Below, one piece after another: positions 59,479-64,000 of a stretch of 64,000 nt of DNA. The stretch lies in contig NC_061112.1 in assembly GCF_002878395.1 (NCBI RefSeq), positions 40,965,873 to 41,029,872 on the forward strand, read 5' to 3'. This DNA is from Capsicum annuum. Lineage: Eukaryota > Streptophyta > Magnoliopsida > Solanales > Solanaceae. Numbering within the stretch: position 1 is the stretch's first letter; each line of letters starts with the position of its first letter. The notes beneath the pieces are model-generated. The model worked only from the letters and a program-made list of their open reading frames with translations, searched no databases and had not been told where the DNA came from. Both the position numbers and the translations under genes were made by a program.

Positions 59479-60385
59479 AACACTCACTAACAATCAAGAG
59501 AGAAAAATACAAGAGCTAAAACAGCAGCAACAGAGTGAATAAAACATGCTACTCATAAAAGGGAAAAATCAAAGAAAGGCCAGATGTCAAAGTACTATGA
59601 GGATGATATATGGCAACAGAGTATTTTCTTTTCATCAGAGAAAATACTACATTGATGCTTTACAGCATTATGTAGATGTGGTGGCACGTACATCAAGGTG
59701 GTACAAAAGGCAAAAGTTATCCTATTTAATTCTAATAACTCCAGTTCTGCCATTGAAAGTTTCCAAATAAAACATTCCACAAATAAATAAGCAGTTAAAA
59801 ACCCATATATAGAGTAAGAAGGTTTGTCTTATTAATTTATAGTAGCTGCACTCACTTGAAATATCTACGTACATTGCTAACATTAATCGTTGGTCAATAC
59901 ATAACATCTAGGCATATATGGAAGTGATATAAATGTAGATCTAAAGAAACAGAACCGTTGTTAAACACAGTTCCAATGAACCTTAAATATTAATCTGTCT
60001 ACTAGGTCATTTTTATAGCAAATGCCTCAATGGGTTCAAGGACCAGCTATACACTGTGAACATAGAAACGGATCTAAATAGAGCCAAGACATATAGGAGC
60101 CCAACTGTAACAGAATTAGGCATAGCTGATCGAATGAAATATCTCATGAACACAGTTAGGGAGATTCCAACCACCCAGTAAAATGAAGAACAGAAGCTTA
60201 GCCACTAGCCTAACTTAAATTTACCGGCCATTTGGGAATTATATCAACATCTAAAAACCAGCCCTTTGGAAATTATATCAACACCTAAAAACCAGCCCTT
60301 TGAGAATTATATCAACATCTAAAACTCCGCTCTTTGGATCATATCAACACATAAAGTCAAGTTGCTAAACTTCTATTCTGATTAG
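59479..60385. other. No gene recognised
   Basis: Mixed-composition sequence. A short tandem repeat of about 41 bp (CCAGCCCTTTGGAAATTATA, three copies) lies near 60235-60345. Short open frames at 59546 and 59780 are unassigned. Confidence 0.4.
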
Positions 60386-60490
60386 CAAATAATAACAACA
60401 ACAACATACTCGATGTAGTCCATCAAGTAAGGTCTCGGGGGAGGGGGTAGAGTGTATGCAGACCTTATCCCTACTTCAACCGACAATAAC
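60386..60490 (-). mobile_element. RTE LINE or related SINE 3' tail fragment
   Basis: The minus strand carries GTCTGCATACACTCTACCCC and a (TTG)n tail at about 60392-60405, matching the 3' end of the LINE at 15165-15300. Too short to tell a LINE from a SINE sharing that tail. Confidence 0.55.
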
Positions 60491-60499
60491 AAAAATAGC

Positions 60500-61300
60500 A
60501 TATAGAAATAGAACTAAAGCTACAACAAAACAATGCAATAATCAGGGTACAAAAAACAACATATATTAATAGAAATCGAAGGACAAGAAAATAAAGGACA
60601 ATACTATGACTGCTAATATGAACGGACAGCAAAACAACACACTACCTATTAACCTTCTATCCTAGTCCGTTTTAATCAGCAAGTCAAGTAAAATCTAACT
60701 CAAATGAACTAAACAAACACAACATATTCAAGAATATCACAATTTTGTATATACATACCTAATTCGACTCCCTATCCCGCTGTCCACGAGACCCTGATCC
60801 TCCTCCCTGGCTAGACGACGACGTTGATCCAAACATCTCAAAAGGCCATGAATCGAGTCAAACACAGCCGTATATAAGGAAATAGAGAATGTGCATTTTT
60901 TTCTTCTTCTAATTACAGTCATCATACAGTGGAACTCAAATAATGATAAAGATCAGCTAATAAACAACTAGAGTAACAAATGCTACAAAGGCTTTATCAC
61001 CAATCACCTCTTACCTTCATGAAAGACGTATGATTTGACCTAATTAAATTCAAGCACAAAAGTCAATTAAACACAATACAGGACTTACATTAATCTGTCA
61101 TACCGGGAAGTGCACCAACCTCGGAGTCCATCTCAAGTGCTTGCAATGGCCGGTCGAAGTAGCAATGGCCGGCCGACCGGAGTCAATTTGGTGGAAAATG
61201 TTAGAGAGGGTCAATTTGGGGAAAATGAGAGAGAGGGTGATTTGAGGGAAAATGAGAGCGTCAATTTAACGAGAGGGAAAATTGCGGCCAATTAAAAAAA
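60500..61300. other. No gene recognised
   Basis: Possibly interior of the CACTA element whose right end is at 61484. GGGAAAATGAGAGAGAGGG repeats lie near 61195-61320. The 61-codon frame at 61110 is repeat-derived. Confidence 0.35.
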
Positions 61301-61319
61301 CAGAGAGGGAAAATATTTT

Positions 61320-61484
61320 TATATGGGATAAGTGCTATATTTTTTTAGTGATAGCGTGGATTTAAAACCCCGTCATTTATAGTGGGCAAATTTATAAATT
61401 TTAGCGACAAATTTTTAATCGCTGCATTTCATATAATTTTACGGAGGTTAAAATAACCTTCGCAATTTTATCTTTTTTGTAGTG
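61320..61484. mobile_element. CACTA (En/Spm) right terminus
   Basis: The inverse of the end reads CACTACAAAAAAGATAAAAT, a typical CACTA terminal repeat. Subterminal words TTTAGCGACAAATTTTTAATCGC fit the family. No matching left terminus was found within the window, so the extent is unknown. Confidence 0.65.
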
Positions 61485-61521
61485 CTACCTTTACCCATAG
61501 CAACTACACAGGTTATGTCCC

Positions 61522-62268
61522 TATTGATATCCGATGGTTCCCTCCAACAAGTGGAGTTTTTAAGCTCAATATTGATGGATCTTTCACTGTCAATGCCGAT
61601 CGTTGTGGTTTTGGTGGAGTTATCTCAGATGCCTCAGGTACTTGGGTAATTTGCTTCTACAGAAAAAGCACTAGTCATTGCCACACTTTGGTGGAATTAG
61701 AGGCGATGCTTAATGGGTTGGAATTAGTTGTTGCTTATCACTTAACCCCTTCTCCTTGTAGAAACTGATTCGGTGGAAGTTATACAGCTTATTCATCATC
61801 CAGTACCTCTATATAATGATATTATTCATAAATGCAGGTTAATAATGTTGAAGAGCGTGGAGAGTCTAGTAGTGCAACATAATTTCCAGAAAGCAAATGC
61901 AGTAACCGGCTTTTTGTCAAGGAAAGGGTCGCAACAACTTCAGTCATCAGCTAACCACATTTTGACATCTCCACCAGTGGAATTAGTTGAACAACTTCAA
62001 AAGAATATTAGCGGAACTCTTTATCGTAGATTACTATCTTGGTCGATGTATAATAACCTCCTTTGTATAGGAAACAAGTCGGTGTCAGCTTCTGCTAGAA
62101 CTAGTGTTTTAGTTTCCTCCAACGCTAAGCATATTACTACTACTGTAACCTCTTCTAGTTTAAGCTCTACTAGTGTTAGGACTTCCCCTGGGAGTTCCTC
62201 TACCATATGTACTAATGTTTAACTTATCTATATAATATGTTTCCTTGTTTTACCAAAAAAAAAAAAAA
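61522..62268 (+). pseudogene. L1-type LINE 3' end: RNase H domain remnant with poly(A)
   Basis: From 61522 the frame reads PPTSGVFKLNIDGSF, FGGVISDASGTWVI and HTLVELEAMLNGLELVV, an RNase H (RVT_3) fold with its first aspartate and glutamate. A one-base frameshift near 61757 moves to VETDSVEVIQLIHH in the frame 61773-62222, with the third acid. The last motif reads NFQKANAVTGFLS, where aspartate is normal, so that site is lost. Poly(A) of 14 residues at 62255-62268 follows TTGTTTTACC. Plant L1 elements end in this way; a host RNase H-like retrogene is the alternative. The 5' side is cut by the CACTA end. Confidence 0.65.
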
Positions 62269-62349
62269 TGTAGTCATGAATCCCTCAAATTTATCAAAAT
62301 ACCAAACCTAAAAACTCTAAAAATCCGACCGCTTGACTATTGGTTAGAA

Positions 62350-62815
62350 TTAAGGTTATTCATGTATTAATTGAACTATAAGAAGTCGTGGTAGAGTGTA
62401 TAAGAATAATGTAAAATATGATGTGTTATTAATATTTGTATTAGTTATGTTTATGTTAGTTTAGTTATACTTATATTAGTTATGTTTGATGTATTAAAAA
62501 TAATATGAATTTAATTTCTAAAATGAAAAATTTTACAAAAATATCTTCCATATATATGTTGGAAAGGATGCGAAAATTTTTTTTAGGGATAATAGTGTAT
62601 TTAATTATGTTAATGCATGCATTAGATCCATTGCATTGTTAATACCATAGATTTTGAAGTATTAATAATACGCATCTCAATATACAAAAAAGTGTATAAC
62701 TAATGCAAATATTAGTTATACATAAAATAAAAAATATACCAAATAAAATATTAATAATACATATTAAATTAATACATATATTAACTTTTCAATACACTTC
62801 ACCAAACAATCCCTA
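62350..62815. other. Possible decayed MITE
   Basis: The right end CACTTCACCAAACAATCCCTAA resembles Solanaceae MITE termini starting TTAGGGATTGTTTGGTGAAG when inverted. A left end is only weakly visible (GAGTGTATAAGAATAA). No gene. Confidence 0.3.
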
Positions 62816-63392
62816 AGGCTATCCCATTCCTTGTCCTTGTTTACGCGCCTCTTATAATTAAGGCAGGCAGTGTGCCGTTCGCTTTTTCATGCTGACACTT
62901 TCTCAATCAAAAACCTAGAGACAAATACTTTACATGTGAGCTGACTCCAAGCTTTCGCTTTCCACATACACCATCTCTATCATGACTAACCTCTTCTTCA
63001 ACCATCCAGATCATTATCTTATTGTTTCGGTAATTGAGATACATAAAGCTAAGTTAATATATTACTATGGAAATTAGCCGCGTTTTGCGCGGTATTAAAA
63101 AAATAATTATTTTATTTAATTAATTTTATATTTATTTTAGATTTATTATCTAATCATAATATTATAACTTGTTATAATTATATTATGAAAAATATTTTAT
63201 TTCATAAAATAAAATAAAATTTAACAATTTAATATTTATTAAATGATGGATAGTATATTCTTTATCAATAATTAAAATCTATTCTCTAATAACAATTTTA
63301 TTTCATTTCTATTGCGTATTCAATAAAGTTGAGATTTTAATTTGAAATAATCTACTTATGTATGCTTATAAATGCACTAAGAGGGTAAGATA

Positions 63393-63395
<3 letters not shown>
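62816..63395. other. AT-rich sequence, no gene recognised
   Basis: Contains the short hairpin CCGCGTTTTGCGCGG near 63079-63093. Otherwise low complexity. Confidence 0.4.

Positions 63396-63423
<28 letters not shown>
63396..63423. repeat. (TA)n microsatellite
   Basis: About 13 uninterrupted TA units. Confidence 0.95.
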
Positions 63424-63427
<4 letters not shown>

Positions 63428-63527
63428 CAATAGCATAAATCTCTTTAACTCGTCAGCACTATATACAGATTAACTCCATATTACAACTACCTTAATGTGC
63501 ATATTGCAATTCGCATCATACAAAAAT

Positions 63528-63940
63528 CATGAAAGTTCATATTATAGAAGCTACATATAAAGAACATACCCATGAACACACACACTCATACCTATTGATT
63601 TTACGTTAATCATATGAAAATGGATGAAAATAGAAATACTAAATTAGTTTATAATTTTTTAAGCTATTGTTTGATAGCCTTTTTGACAAACGATCAACCT
63701 TCAAAAGTCTATAATATTTACAATAATAAAAAAAATCATGAAAAAAAATTACATATAGAGAACATACCCATGAACACTCACACACACATACCTATTGCTT
63801 TTACGAACCATATGAAAATGGACGAAAAAAGAAATACTAAATTAGTGTATAATTTTGTAAGCTCTTGTTCGATAGCCTCTTTGACAAACGATCAACCTTC
63901 AAATGCCTTCTTCATAAACTTGAATTTAATACCATAAATA
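63528..63940. repeat. Two-copy tandem duplication, about 200 bp each
   Basis: Both copies contain GAACATACCCATGAACAC, CCATATGAAAATGGA-like and TTGACAAACGATCAACCTTC words, offset by roughly 197-208 bp. The 107-codon frame starting at 63614 runs through both copies and shows no recognised domain. Confidence 0.8.
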
Positions 63941-64000
63941 ATAATATAAAGAACACTGTTTTAGATATAAAACAAAAAGGATATTCTTGAGTATGGGTCT

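Noticed and set aside
63079..63093. CCGCGTTTTGCGCGG hairpin, considered as a Helitron terminus
   Set aside because: No CTRR end, TC start or A/T insertion site could be placed around it.

Overview
The window looks like plant nuclear DNA from a large, repeat-rich genome, most likely Solanaceae and probably pepper (Capsicum). The organism call is inference. It rests on the AT-rich base composition, on Tat, Athila and other Ty3-type LTRs of the kind common in Solanaceae, on an RTE LINE tail, and on degenerate DUF1985/Ulp1-type genes that I recall as very abundant in pepper. I found no intact conventional host gene, no rRNA or tRNA gene and no CRISPR array. Almost everything that can be explained is transposable elements nested in one another, and every recognisable protein-coding region carries frameshifts or stops, apart from one short unidentified reading frame.

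Layout. 1-3947: antisense Ty3/gypsy element entering from the left edge (gag remnant, leader with decayed primer site, 2.3 kb LTR). 3948-7225: AT-rich sequence holding a 285 bp foldback MITE with a perfect 10 bp target duplication and a 1.2 kb Mutator-like element with long terminal inverted repeats and a perfect 9 bp duplication. 7226-14532: a small MITE split by a complete antisense Ty1/copia element with two LTRs and a 5 bp duplication. 15165-15657: RTE LINE 3' end. 16000-19760: field of short palindromic repeats around ATCTGTTGCAACAGAT, with a tandem duplication of a small unidentified coiled-coil gene. 19765-22957: giant imperfect palindrome with arms of about 1.6 kb. 23015-40748: tandem LTR/internal/LTR/internal/part-LTR arrangement of a Tat-lineage element lacking pol, carrying two kinds of tandem repeat before its 3' LTR and split by a 2.9 kb solo LTR. 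40749-59300: two degenerate Ulp1/DUF1985 genes lying tail to tail, with the palindromic repeats in their introns and between them; an Athila-type element sits in the repeat array in the likely first intron of the minus-strand gene. 59350-63940: hAT-type MITE, LINE/SINE tails, a CACTA terminus abutting an L1-type RNase H remnant, and low-complexity DNA.

How it fits together. Target duplications order several insertions: the copia element came after the MITE it splits, the solo LTR after the Tat LTR, and the Athila element after the palindromic array. The least explained signals are the palindromic repeats that sit in introns of the Ulp1-type genes and around the coiled-coil gene pair, the coiled-coil genes themselves, and the 3.2 kb palindrome.
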